A DNA stretch of 64,000 nucleotides. Origin: Blastomussa wellsi (taxonomy: Eukaryota > Cnidaria > Anthozoa > Scleractinia > Plerogyridae). Position numbers and translations under genes: made by a program. The notes under the pieces were generated by a model. It had not been told where the DNA came from. It saw only the letters and a list, made by a program, of their open reading frames with translations, and made no database searches. Shown piece after piece: positions 13,354 through 25,390 of the stretch; within the stretch, counting starts at the first letter, position 1, and every line of letters begins with the position of its first letter. The stretch covers positions 7,514,151 to 7,578,150 of the forward strand of contig OX393564.1 in the NCBI GenBank assembly GCA_947652115.1, read 5' to 3'.

Positions 13354-16217
13354 TAGCAAGTCTCAAGAGGGGACAGAGAGGGAAGATAAGGGTGCTGCCA
13401 ATTCCACAAAAGTTATTTTGGATTGACTCTCGAAAGGAAGTCTGTTTTCCTTGACTCCGCAAATGACCATTCCCTATGTTTTAGAAGTCATTTGCATCAA
13501 CGTAACCTATCCAATAGGATACGACTCAGTCGACCATTGAACGCGAAATATTCTGACATATCCCAAAGCCTGTACTGGGAGTGTCCCTCTCTGTCCGCTC
13601 ATTTTCTTGTGCTAGTCTCTATGATTCAAACAAATGTAGCTTTTTATTTACTGGAAATTCAAAAATTAACAGAGGATAAGTTATCAGTTGATGAACTAAA
13701 CCGTAACAAATGTTATTTGTAGTGGTCAAGCACCTAACCTAGTTGACAGGCCTTTCACTAGAAGAGTGGAAACAATATTTCATAGAACATAGCATAGTTA
13801 AAAATCTAACAGAGCAGTTGAACAAGGGGTTACCAAGAAACAAATCCCGCTTCTGGCAGGGTGAAAGGATTGAAGACGACACCTCCACATTAAAATATCA
13901 GCGCCCTAAACCACACGGCCACACTGCCTTCTGTCCTGTGCTGTTCTGTTCTGCTTAGTTTTGTTAAACAACATTTTCTACTCATAAATGTGCCCTGAAA
14001 CGCTCAAAAATAATGTCAGTCGTTAAATTAATTTTAAATTTTGTACAAAACAGGTGCACATTTTGCAGTCAATTCACATTAAGGTAGCTCCCTAAAACAT
14101 CTACCCTCCATATGAAGATAGGTTAATAAGATTGAGTGAAGTGTCCAAAGGAATTATTGAGAGCTGAAGAAACTAATGACAAAACATTTAACCGAGTTAA
14201 AATCTATAACCTTTTTCGGTAGACAGAACTAGGGTAACCCTGGCATGGTCCGTTTACAAGCAAGTAGATGGTTGGGCGACTCTTGTTGTGTGGGTCAGCC
14301 TTTATTGTACATATTTCATAATAGACTCGCGGGTGACATCTCGCAGGCCTACACAACTTTGGACGCGTTTGATTACAAAGCGTTGAACAGAGAAATCATT
14401 GTTTTACAGTTAAAGCAGAATACTGAATTTACTTAATCGTATGAACTAAAATACTGAATGGTACATGTGCGGCCCTTAAAATTGCAAGCTTAAAATTGCA
14501 TTGTTGACAATCCGAACAGAGACACAGGCTTAAGCATAACTAATAAAAATGCTTCCACAATGAAGGCAAGCTGCGTTTTGTTATTTATTCTTTTATATTC
14601 TCCGCATATATAGCAATCACTTCTCGGAAAATAATTTCAAACGAACTTCTGCTCTCTGCTGGTTCTAGCAAATTTCCGTTTAGTGTAGAGAGCTATAATT
14701 GCACTCAATTCAAAATGCTATTATGCTCTGAGTGCAACGAAAGACCCCAGGGTGTTTATTCAATACGAGATAGCAGTCAGCAGTGTGGAGATCTATATTA
14801 AAAAGGATTAATTATTTAATATCCTGTGAAATCGAAGTCATTTCTCACGAGAAAAACTCAAATGACTGTCTAACTTATACTTTGGCCGGAAAAAAGCATT
14901 TCAAAATTTTTACTAAAATCGAAGGGTTTTCTTTGAAGGCTAAAAGAGGTTGTATCTTTTATCTATGGTAAATGAAGGACAGAGAAATATTCAGAGATTT
15001 GTATCTTGTATGTTATATCTATGTCATCGCGAACAGAACAACATTCACAATATTGCCTTAAGCCTACGCTTTTCAACGAGTAGATGAATTCAAAACTGGA
15101 TACCTTCCCCAGAAGACAAGCCACAGAAATTGGTCAAGACCACCATATAACAATATCAGTAACAAAAACAAAAATCTAGGGTTTGAATAAAATAACTGTT
15201 CATTCCGTTTTGTTTATTTTCCTCCAAAAACTTCACGATTTATTTTGAAAGCTCCTTTGTTGGAAAATAAAACTGTGGTCAAGAAAAAGATAATGTGAAA
15301 ATAAACGCTAATTGAGAGAATATACAGCAAAAGTTAACGAGCCGGTACCAGGTGCTAGTTCAAAAGGCAAAAATGAAGTAAGAACAAACATTGCCAATTT
15401 AACTTAAAGGTTTTCATATTTCCTATTGATGTACGGCGCTTTTTTTGGCGATAGCTAAAAGCCGTTTTCTTATTCGTGTGGAAGACGCCGGAAATTTAGG
15501 GACTGGTAGTCAATTTGATGATTGTTTCATTCAATGCAAGCTATCTGCGTAGGCATTCCGTCCTTGTTTGCTCCGACAAATCGTTGTTGAACGAAATTTA
15601 CTTCAAAATAAATCGTGCTGAGTGACATATTCCTATTTTTCTTCATGCGACATAACACGAAACCGAGAAACAAATTGCATGACTGCGAAAGACCCTCGAA
15701 TTAGCAGTTTATCTCTGAATTCGCTATAAAAAGAATAGACTATACTTTAGTACTAAAAAGTAAAAGTGAAAAAGTGCATGTAGAAGAAAATTATTAATTT
15801 TAACTTACAAATTTCCCGTTTGCAGATAAAGAAGTAAAAACAGGTGTGAAATGTGGTTTCATTGATAGTTTTGGAGACATAACGTTAAAAACCAAAAATA
15901 CCCGAGATGCACTCACGTTCACTGAAGGCAAAGAAACTACGAAACTTGAAGTGGAAACCTATATTTTCTGGAAGCATTAATTTGGAGCCAAAATGAGAAA
16001 ATGTCAGTTGTACAATTTGTCTTTCAAGCGAAGTCCATTAAGCAACAAGCAATAACAATCCATCAGCCTTCTAGCTTTCGAGCTTTCCTTGTTAATTGCC
16101 GCTTTAGACAATACAAACGTTAACTCAAACATGTGTGTCAAGAAATCTAAACACTACAACGCCGAAAGGAAATACAAGAACAAAGGCTATTTCAAGGGAA
16201 GTGAATTAAAGTTATCA
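13354..16217. other. No gene seen
   Basis: Intergenic. The right part (from about 15.4 kb) looks duplicated near 27.9-28.8 kb, upstream of the paralogous peptide gene. Confidence 0.4.
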
Positions 16218-16329
16218 GCGGAAATTGATTGGGAGGAATTTATTGTGGCGGCAGCTTTTATATATGACGACTCGAAGAGGCGGCTGAGGCACATCGCTGG
16301 AGTAGAAGACACAACTTTTGGGCAAGAAG
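16218..16329 (+). promoter_or_regulatory. TATA promoter and 5' leader exon of secreted peptide gene 1
   Basis: GCGGAAATTGATTGGGAGGA (16218-16237), which contains an inverted CCAAT, is followed by TATATATG at 16259-16266 and then a short leader ending GAAG/GTAAAA at 16329. The same arrangement recurs at 28788-28947 upstream of the paralogous gene, including the flanking TTCAAG. That duplicate is the main support. The leader would splice to the ATG exon starting near 19787. Confidence 0.45.
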
Positions 16330-18418
16330 GTAAAATTCGTGAAACCAAAAGAAATTCACGACTCGATCTCTCTTAAAGGTAAATATGCACTGGGAGGAGG
16401 CTTCAGTGTCCACGAAGCTTTTTGCCATAAAAACGGATTTTTTGCTTATATTTTATCATACATATCAGTTATTAAGGTATGAAGAAGGTTCAACCAAGTC
16501 GCTAAGCGAGAAGGCGTCTTTAATAGTTTGGATATTGTTTGGGATTACAATATATTTCAAATGAATTGAACTTATTGACATTTTCATTTATCCTGCATGT
16601 AAATAGATTCTTTGCAGTGCAAATGTTAATGCCGTGGCGCCGTGAAACTGCTTGACAAGTTTACTTTTGTAGCTACGCAAAATTAATAACAGGAAAAAGA
16701 TGGATCCCTAAGATAGCCAAAAGAAATATTTTTCCCCTTTTCATTAGCTATCGAAATTATGAAATTTTCGGCAATATGTAGTAGATATCATTTTTTAGGA
16801 TTTACTAAGGACAAACGGTCCTATGTAAAAAATCAGCCGAAGTTTTACCACGAGAGAAAAAATACCGATCCAGTGTGACACCCTCGAAGAACTTTACGAG
16901 CTTGCGCGGCATGTGATATTTTTATCACTTTGTTGCCTCCGGGGAATGTTTTCTCAATAGAAAGCAAATCATCTGATGTAAAAGCAAGCCAAAAAGAGTG
17001 GCTTATTGATTTTAATTAAAACACGCCAGTTTCACATCGAGCTTGATCACATAGATGAAAAATGAACATTATGACGTGTAATCGATGAAAAACTGATGTC
17101 CAACTTGATTGGTTAACACGATTCAATTTCACTACGGATGTCATAATTAAGGACTATTTCCAACGCTACAGGCAGTTTAGAAACTTGAAAACACAATACT
17201 GAATTGTGACGCGCGCATCAGTTTTATCGTCTTGAAATATTACATTTTAAGTCATCCATCTGAGGTTCTTATTGTAACAGTGGGCGATATTTATTTTGAG
17301 ACAGATGACTTATAACAGGCCCGTATATGTAGAGAGGGGGCTGCGATAGCTGCGCCCGCATCCCCCACAGACTGCGGAGGTCCACTTTTTTGTTGATCAA
17401 CGATTTAAATAAAAGTGAATTGATAAAAAAATGTATATAGTATGGTATAGTTCTGTTCGGGTTTTCAACTTTATATCTATTTTCTTCTTTTTAAATGGTG
17501 ACATTATCCACGAAAACTGTAAAATACATACGTAAAGTAGTCTCTACGCCAAAAAATCAATTTTGAGTAAGTTTGAGTAGTTTGAGTAATATCCACGTTT
17601 TTAAGTTCGCTTTTTGCTGCCTGTTTTCATATCATACTGCCTTCAAAACGCAGGAAATACAGTCTCTGTGACAGAAGACTAATTGATAATACAAATTACG
17701 CATAAAACGAGTACAACTATTCCACGGTAGTGTTTGTACTGTAGAAAACCAGTTTGACAGGATGGGTACGATCATGCCAAGTTTTTTCTCCTGAGAAAGA
17801 TAAACCGCGCCGTATTGCCACCTCTGTCGCTTTAATTCAGTTTATTAGTTGGGAAATTACAATTGACATCGCCAGACTGTTTGGTTTCCTCGCACATGCT
17901 AAAACTTTCTTCATTGAATCTAAAAATTCGTCTGTGCTTTTTGTCATTTTTCAAAGGTCCAGAAAAGGTTGGTCTACGCAAAAATTCACTCGAAATGTAT
18001 CGTAAGGAACTAGAAGTTTATAGCCGATTTCGTGTCCGTTTTAGTGGATGCTTGCTTGTAGCTGATAATTTTCGAAACTTTCTTCGCCAACCTTCGTAAA
18101 TCAATTCAGCCAGTTTAAAAATCCATTTAGCTCTATAATCTAACTAACTGTTCATTCTTCTGTTTTATCGTTCCTCGATGATTTAAAGATTTGTCAGGTT
18201 TCCGTTCTTGGTAAGCAATCGTCGGCAGAAATGTGTCGCAAGGAAACATATTTACATAATATAGCATTTGAATACCACTCCAAATTGAAAAATAACTGAT
18301 TTTCGAAGGTTTTATTCAAGTCAAATAAAGCAGATAATAAATCTCATATTGGAAGTTTAAGTGTGTAGTATCGCTCAGTATTTTTACTCGCGACTGTGAG
18401 ATTCAAATAACAATGGCA

Positions 18419-18489
18419 ATGACGTCCGTATTGGCGTGCGAAAGTTAAAATTCTTTTAGAGGTACGCCAATATGGCGGATATGACGTCA
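18419..18489. repeat. Short inverted repeat
   Basis: ATGACGTCCGTATTGGCGT pairs with ACGCCAATATGGCGGAT and ATGACGTCA. Confidence 0.5.
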
Positions 18490-18744
18490 ATTACATACCC
18501 TCTATTTTCCACTCATCAATTAAGATATATTAAAGCCAAGTCACAGCATTCGACAGAAACACGTATTTTTCCCTTGGCCTTAATTTAAATTATTCATAAA
18601 CTGGAAAATACGTGATAAATATTTCTCAAATCCTACGTTGGGAAGACAAATATCGTCATTTTATTGTCCTACTTCTAAACGACTACGGAAAACAGGGCGA
18701 AATTTTTTTAAAGTGGATATTATTTGCACTGCTGCTGGTGTAAG

Positions 18745-19140
18745 CAATTAAAGGATCTCTGTCACAGGGGTTTTTGTGTTTTCAGCTTTATTGACTGCTA
18801 AAATCATTACTTGGTACCTTGTGTTCCAAATGCTCCTGATGGACTTACAGGAAGATATCAAACAAATTGTGGCTCAGGGAGCAAACCATGATGAACTTCT
18901 GGCAATATTTTCAAGGAATGGCTCCAGAATTTGAAAAAAACTGGCAATTTTTTTTTTTCAAATTTCAACCCACTTCCATCGTTGCCATCCTACGTGGTAG
19001 CCAGCAATAAACAGTTTCAGTGTAGTGATATAGTCCTAAGTAACAAAACTACACCATTATTTTTGGATTTCCATTGATACAAGAATATATTTCAGTATTT
19101 TAAAATCACGCCAAAATACCCTGACAGTGCCCCTTTAAGT
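18745..19140. repeat. Possible MITE
   Basis: TTAAAGGATCTCTGTCACAGG at the left loosely mirrors CCTGACAGTGCCCCTTTAAG at the right; related in style to 55083-55483. Confidence 0.35.
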
Positions 19141-19836
19141 AGCTACTACACGCAAAAAGCTTCATGATTCCGGCACTTTACAGATTTGCCTGAGTTTTAT
19201 CAGGTAATAAACTTCCTGTGGTTTTAAATAACGAAGAGAAACCAAAAAGTGATTCTTTTCTAACGAGTGCGATTGTCAGTGGTATCTCTTCATATCGATC
19301 TTTTTAATTGCAACCTTCTTACAAACCAGTTTTGATTTTCAGACAGATAATGCAGAATATTTCAAGTTTTCTTATATATGAGTGTACTTATGTAACTTAT
19401 GCGATATTTCAGTGCTTACAGTATCGCGGTATACTATTAAGAGTCTCGCAGTATTTTTGTCGAGTCTGAGGAGCGAGTCAAATTATAAATAACGAGTAAA
19501 AGTTTTGTAGTGGCGAAAATTTCGGTCGGTCGGACGACACTAAGAGGTGAAAAGAAGGTGGATGGCCTTAGGAGGAATAAAATGATCACATGCAACCTGT
19601 TAAACAGCTGGTCTTGCGGATTACAAACTGGTCGCGACATACTTTTGCGTGGGCGATAGTACCCGAGTATCTCCCAATTATAACTCACACCAATAAAATG
19701 ACTAAGTGGGTAGTGCAAGCCTGAAGATATCATGATTATAGGGAGATAAACACTTTGTCTTCCCGCACTTTATTTATTCCACACAGAGAAGGAAAACACC
19801 AGTTTGTTGAAAGGTCAAGAAAAATAGTTCTACAAA

Positions 19837-20028
19837 ATGCAAGTTGTAACTGTGTTGGTAGTAGAAATGACCGCCCTTATACTGCTGTCGACTATCGTTA
19901 ACGGCTCACCGATTCTTCGAACTGGTGATGATGAAACGTCCCCACAAGACGTCGGAGCGTTAACAGCACAAGACGAAGAATATAAAAGACTCTGTGGAGT
20001 AGCGCTACGTTATTGCAAGCAGAATGGG
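19837..20028 (+). CDS. Secreted Cys-containing peptide precursor 1, first coding exon
   Basis: Sixty-four codons from an ATG in the context CTACAAAATGCAA, identical to that of the paralogue at 35036. A hydrophobic signal peptide (VVTVLVVEMTALILLSTIV) is followed by an acidic propeptide (GDDETSPQDVGALTAQDEE), a KR site, and LCGVALRYCKQNG, where a phase-0 donor GGG/GTAAAA follows. The acceptor upstream is TTCCACACAG, so the exon starts near 19787. The mature part is incomplete. One candidate continuation is the Cys-rich frame at 21547-21610, beyond the inserted transposon; another is a short exon near 20092 ending at the transposon edge. Function is unknown: neuropeptide, toxin-like or defence peptide are all possible. 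Confidence 0.55.
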
Positions 20029-20112
20029 GTAAAACGAAACTTTCTACTTAATATTTATCTGTGTTACCTATTTCCCTCTGGTAATATCTCAGTACATGGA
20101 GGAAAAAGATTA

Positions 20113-21539
20113 GGGACTGTGCAATAATTACCTGGAGGGGGGGGCCGTAAAACGAGAGGGGGGGGCACAATGTAAACTAACAGCCTTAGGGAGGGGGGGT
20201 AACATGTAATTTTCTAAATAAGTGGGGGGGGGCAACTAAAAAACTGACTTTATGACTCAAAAACCAAAGATATTATTTTACTGAAAATTATACTCACTTT
20301 TTTCTGGACTGATTTATATAAATTTCATATGGCATGACCTAACATTTAAAGTAACACAGCCATGAGCAGTTCACCAATCTGGGACTGATTTTCAATGATA
20401 CAAATAAAACATGAATAAAATAAAATAGAACAGAACTAGTTATTACATGCAATAACAAAACCATCAGCAGTTCATGTAAATGTCTGGTGACTTGATGTTT
20501 TACCCTATTTATGAGTAACACAACAGGGGTAAATCTAGAATTTATAGAAGTAGAGGATGTCCCCAACAGGAAACCAAGAACAAAATTAATTCTGATTGAC
20601 AATAAATGTACGGAATTTTAGGCCCAAGGTAAGTATCACATCAACCTCATTACACCCCTCTAGATTTACCAATGGATATAATTAAAAAACTGGAAATGCA
20701 GGTAACAAGTGAAATTCACTTGAGAATATTATCAAAATGATACATGTTTTTGTTAGTGTTTAAGAGCTTGATGATAAAAAGTCTTCAACAAACTCTTCAG
20801 CTTCTCCCACAAAGCACTTAGAGTTTAACAGGTCTCCTAAACAAGCTTTATCAGTGCGAGACGTAAATAAAGCAATAATATCTGGATCGACATTATCAAT
20901 CTGTGGCACTCCATATTTTTCTGGCTCATATTCTCCATCAACTGCTGTTCCTCCCAGTGAACGAAAAATAACAGAAGCTCTACCCTTTCGATTTTCCACA
21001 GCCAAAGAACTCCTCTTTTTGGCTTTTCTTTTCCCTTCTTTCTTTCTTCTGGATATTGATGCATTACTTTTGGAACCAATAGAATAGGTGGCCCTGTATT
21101 TATTTGTTGCAGTTTCAAGGTCCTCAATCAGTCTATCAATATTATTTTGAATTCCAGTTGAAATTAAGTGTAGAGTGTTTGAATTAAATTTATGGTGGCA
21201 CTTGAGACCTGTTTGCAGCTTTCCTGTTCTCTCACTAAAAAGACTGTCATCATGTGCTGTAATTTTATCTTTAATAATTTCCACCTTTTCCTTAAGGCTT
21301 TTCGCTTCATTTTCACACCTTGAAATGTTGCTGTTGTCACGCGGTTTGGGACTGTATCAATGGGAGAAGTTGTTTTTCCAAGGGAGAGGGGGAGGGGGGG
21401 GGTCAAACTTAATGTTATTATTGTGTGAGGGGGGGTTGAAGTTAATTTTTGCTTAACGAGAGGGGGGTATGACTTAATTTTTGGCCATTTGGAACCCATT
21501 TTACGCCCCCCCCCCTCCAGGTAATTATTGCACAGTCCC
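20113..21539. mobile_element. PIF/Harbinger-like DNA transposon in peptide gene 1
   Basis: Terminal inverted repeats start GGGACTGTGCAATAATTACC and continue with a G-run (20113- and, inverted, to 21539). The flanking trinucleotide TTA at 20110-20112 and 21540-21542 is a target duplication typical of PIF/Harbinger. Next to both ends lie several G-tracts of 7-10, in direct orientation inside the inverted ends. The interior has a minus-strand ORF. No DDE transposase is recognisable, so this copy is probably non-autonomous or carries only an accessory gene. Confidence 0.6.
20760..21284 (-). CDS. Unrecognised ORF inside the TTA-flanked transposon
   Basis: 174 codons from the ATG at 21284; the frame stays open upstream (KSLKEKVEIIKDK), so the true start may be earlier or spliced. 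The N-terminal part looks helical and charged (IQNNIDRLIEDLETATNK). A basic cluster follows (SRRKKEGKRKAKKRS), then GEYEPEKYGVPQIDNVDPDI and an acidic, Ser-rich end. It could be a DNA-binding accessory protein of the element. No known domain is recognised. Confidence 0.4.
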   Translation of the reverse strand: MEIIKDKITAHDDSLFSERTGKLQTGLKCHHKFNSNTLHLISTGIQNNIDRLIEDLETATNKYRATYSIGSKSNASISRRKKEGKRKAKKRSSLAVENRKGRASVIFRSLGGTAVDGEYEPEKYGVPQIDNVDPDIIALFTSRTDKACLGDLLNSKCFVGEAEEFVEDFLSSSS

Positions 21540-21546
21540 TTAATCC

Positions 21547-21610
21547 GTAGTTGCATTGCGAACAATATTGCGAGAAAGGAAATTTGCGATGTTATATTTT
21601 GGCAGCATTC
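21547..21610 (+). CDS. Possible Cys-rich second exon of secreted peptide gene 1
   Basis: After an AG at 21549-21550 (CCGTAG) the phase-0 frame reads LHCEQYCEKGNLRC, three cysteines in fourteen residues, in phase with the exon at 19837-20028. The acceptor lies only some ten bases beyond the end of the 20113-21539 transposon and lacks a good pyrimidine tract, perhaps because of that insertion. The right border is arbitrary. No equivalent was found near the paralogue, so this is tentative. Confidence 0.22.
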
Positions 21611-21954
21611 TACACTGTAAATTCAAAATATCTGTTTCAGCCCCGAAGCATCTTTTGGAGCCATATGAACAATATGTTGGCCGAAACCAAAGAACTAGTT
21701 CAGCCCACTCTGGGGCTCAATTCAGCCCGTGAGTCCATATCAGCTCCTGAAAATAGACTATTTCGGCCTTGCAGTAAGATAGCCAATCCAAACCCCAAAT
21801 AGGTACTGTACTCACCGAAACGGCCCCAAATTTGGGGCTAAAACAGATCTTTCATCACAGATCATTCTTCACTTTCATCTACATCCGCAGTTCAAATATG
21901 AATTATCTCATATACTTAACATCATTTCACTCCTAGCGGGAAAATATGAACTCT

Positions 21955-22025
21955 TGGCTCGGTTGGTGGGGCGTCGCACCGGTATCGCGGAGGTCACGGG
22001 TTCGATTCCCGTTGAAGACCTGATT
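21955..22025 (+). mobile_element. tRNA-like SINE head of a third type
   Basis: GGCTCGGTTGGTGGGGCGTC then GGTATCGCGGAGGTCACGGG and TTCGATTCCCGTTGAAG: A- and B-box-like sequences without a complete cloverleaf. Confidence 0.4.
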
Positions 22026-22222
22026 TTTTTGTAAGCTTCTTCTTTCCAATTGCTTAAAATTGCGGGAAATTCACTGCGATGATCATTCTTCAATTTCATG
22101 TACATACGCAGTTAAAATATTTATTTATATTAATATAATTTACATCATTATGCCATCTCTGTATTCAAGAAACATACAAAGCGCGGAATCTAAATAAGAG
22201 AAATGGTGATTGCATTACAAAC

Positions 22223-23502
22223 GATTGTATTCTCAAAAAAATCCTGGTGTTACAAAAATGGGACGTTTACGGGTCCTAGTGACCCGCAAACGAGAAAAGA
22301 ATATTTACAAGCAAGGTGTGTGCGATGGGAATAGGAGGGAGAGAGTGTGTCTAGTTAAACTGAGCGGATGTATGGACGTAAGTTTTTTAGTGGAATATTT
22401 ACAAGTTGCACATGAGCTCTGCCATTTCCCCGTCTTATTCGGTTAATTGATAGTAACCGTACGGGTAGGTCAGGAAGGTGGCGGGATCAATGACCCGTTT
22501 GCTGTACACGAATTGATACTTTTTGGTTTGGCTAACGTGGCGTCGCGTTCGCCAAGGAGTTGTTGGGAAGAGAGAGATCTCTCTCAGCTTCCAAAAGCGG
22601 TTGTGAAATGAAAGCGTCGAAATCTTCGAGGTACTCCATCGTCAACTTGAGTTGTTATAATAAATAATAATAATAATATATAGTATTTATACCCTTAACC
22701 ATAGCATCAAATTGCTGTGCGCTTTGATGTCCCAATTCAAAATGCCACGCGCTTTGGTACGTTAATGAATGGAATACCTCCTATCCCTTCCCCTATAATT
22801 AATCGGAATGTCGTGCGCTTTGATATGTTAATGAATGGTATACCTCCTATCCCTTGAAGTGTTTTCGGAGAGAATCGGAAATATTCGTATGGTTTATTCT
22901 TATTTTCCGTTGATTCGTAAGATTTTAAAAGGCAAGGAATCTTTTTATTCGTTTTACGCAGCGCTTAATCAAATTGTCGTATACTTTGATGTTCCTATGT
23001 TATTCAAAATGCCGGGCGCTTTGATATGCTAATGATTGAGCTGTATCCCCTATCCCATGTCGCCACGTTGTAGCATTCTATTCAACCATATGGTAATTAA
23101 CTGGTATAAAATCGTTGTTTGGTGTGAGAAATTGAGCCTAATATGCCCATACGTAATTGCTGGTCAGCGTCAACTCATCCATTAATCATGAACTGAAGCC
23201 TACAGACATTCCTTGGTCCCTGGGAACGAGTTCCTTCTTCTGACTGTTACAAATAGTTGATTCAAATGGATTAAAAATATATAATGGAATGCGCAAAACG
23301 TGGAGCTCCTGTGCAACTTGTAAATATTCCCCTAAAAACTCACGTCTATACATACGCTCAGTTTTACAAGACACACTCTCTCTCTCTCTTGTATGCCCAT
23401 CGCACACAACTTGCTTGTAAATATTTTTTCCCGGGACGTGGGTCACTAGGACCCGTAAACGTCCCATTTTTGTAACACCAGGATTTGTTTGAGAATACAA
23501 TC
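22223..23502. mobile_element. Element with ~200-bp terminal inverted repeats
   Basis: Arms 22223-22425 and 23296-23502 share, in inverse orientation, CCTGGTGTTACAAAAATGGG, GGGTCCTAGTGACCC, ATATTTACAAGCAA and GAGAGAGTGTGTC. The middle has three spaced units of CGCTTTGATATGTTAATGA...CCTCCTATCCC type (about 22745, 22815 and 23010). No transposase seen. Confidence 0.6.
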
Positions 23503-24005
23503 TTTGTTTTTAAAATTTGCGTGACATGCATCTCAATAAAATCCCAGCATGAAAGCGAAGAAAGTGGGTCTTTTCGGGCGGATACTGTGAGTAGTGCGAA
23601 ATAACAGCACAATTTGTCGAGAGTTCAACCACCGCGGGCTTGTCAGCTTCGAAGATGTTTAGCCGACCCAACCACTAACTTTAGAGTGAAAGAGGAGACA
23701 ACAAAGATATTTTTTGGGAAGCTTTGCATTTTGGCAAAACGAACAGAATCGAATAATCTTTGTCCGCACAAAAAAAAACATACCCACTCTGACCAAGAAA
23801 TAAAACATAAACACTAATAAAACATTAATAAAACAATAAACACTAAATTACGGAGGTCGGTCATTTGCAGTGGCTAACCCACGTCTGTAGAACGCGTTAC
23901 CCATGGCCATAAAAAGTTCGAACTCAGTTGACATTTTTAAACGACAACTAAAAACACACCTTTTTCTTTGTTCCTATGTAAATTGCTGACCTGGTTTTAC
24001 CATGT

Positions 24006-24035
24006 TTAACCCTTTACTGCCCAAGGGGTCTCCCT

Positions 24036-24082
<47 letters not shown>

Positions 24083-24106
24083 CACGCTTGGGCAGGAAAG
24101 GGTTAA
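24006..24106. mobile_element. TTAA-ended MITE, copy 1
   Basis: 101 bp, TTAACCCTTTACTGCCCAAG at the left and CTTGGGCAGGAAAGGGTTAA at the right. TTAA termini suggest mobilisation by a piggyBac-type transposase. Confidence 0.65.
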
Positions 24107-24119
24107 GGGAGATAGTTTT

Positions 24120-24149
24120 TTAACCCTTTACTGCCCAAGGGGTCTCCCT

Positions 24150-24196
<47 letters not shown>

Positions 24197-24220
24197 CACG
24201 CTTGGGCAGGAAAGGGTTAA
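24120..24220. mobile_element. TTAA-ended MITE, copy 2
   Basis: Identical by eye to the copy at 24006-24106, same orientation, separated by 13 bp. Confidence 0.65.
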
Positions 24221-24284
24221 GCTTTTTATTTTTTAGTTATTGCTGTAAAGCGCCATTGAACCATCGGGAAATGGCGCTCAACAA

Positions 24285-24404
<120 letters not shown>

Positions 24405-24943
24405 ACGTTAAAGATCATTCTATTATGTTCAGAGTGCGAAGATGATCGAATAAAAGAAACTGAACTTTTGCATACCGAATATTTTTATACAGTATTAATG
24501 GTTTTATAAGGTATGAGCTGCTTCGTGACTGGACGGGAGGGATGGGCTGTCTAAGGAAAGAAATGTCATGTGGTGAAAGAAAATCTAACTTTTCGATTTC
24601 TTTTATTTAAATCAGAAAAGATGGATAGCACTGCGCAATAAGCTCATAAATGGATATCCTCCCTACAGAAAGTAAACAAGAAGGAATATCATCCATGAGG
24701 GCAACAAGTGATTCGTGGCTGTTGAACTTACACGCAACCACATATATTTACATTGCTAATCTGTATTTCATTACTGTAATAAACGTAATAAAAAAAATAA
24801 AAATAAATGAATTATTGCTTGGCATGCCCGGAACTGGCACAAATCTCAACATCGTGACATCCCTAACCCTTAAAAGATTTGCTAATAAAAGCTACTGTGT
24901 GGTAGAGTATATTCCACGAGTGTGCGTTATCCTACGAAATCGC

Positions 24944-25013
24944 GCGGAATATCGCCTGATACTTAGCCGACGAGGCCGTAGGCCAAGTTGGCTAAAATCA
25001 GGCGATATTCCGC
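24944..25013. repeat. Palindromic repeat
   Basis: GCGGAATATCGCCTGAT and its inverse at 24997-25013 surround TAGCCGACGAGGCCGTAGG. A relative lies near 25330-25390 (GCCGACGAGGCGCATAGC). Confidence 0.55.
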
Positions 25014-25390
25014 GATATTCCGCAGGCTTAAATTGTCAACGCACGAGCGAACTTAAAAACATTTAGTGACTTCTGCCGTTACGGATGTCGAGGATGGAAG
25101 TGGATTGAAAATTAAAAAAGAATTGCCGACGCACGAACTTAAATTGTCAACGAAGTGCCTTTACCAGATAGAAAAGTTGCCGTTATGCGGCGCTTTGCAA
25201 GACTCCGACCGAGTTATCGTCACTTAGGTATATCGCAGAATATCCGTAAGCAGGAGTTGACGGATATTGAGAGCATAATGACCATGTATGGGCAACGTGA
25301 CAATTTGTTGAATAATAAAAAATGATAGATTGCCGACGAGGCGCATAGCGCCGAGTGCGCCGAGTTGGGTTATCATCTCATATCCAACGA

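Noticed and set aside
13423..13722. 99-codon open frame
   Set aside because: No recognisable features; it is adjacent to a MITE.
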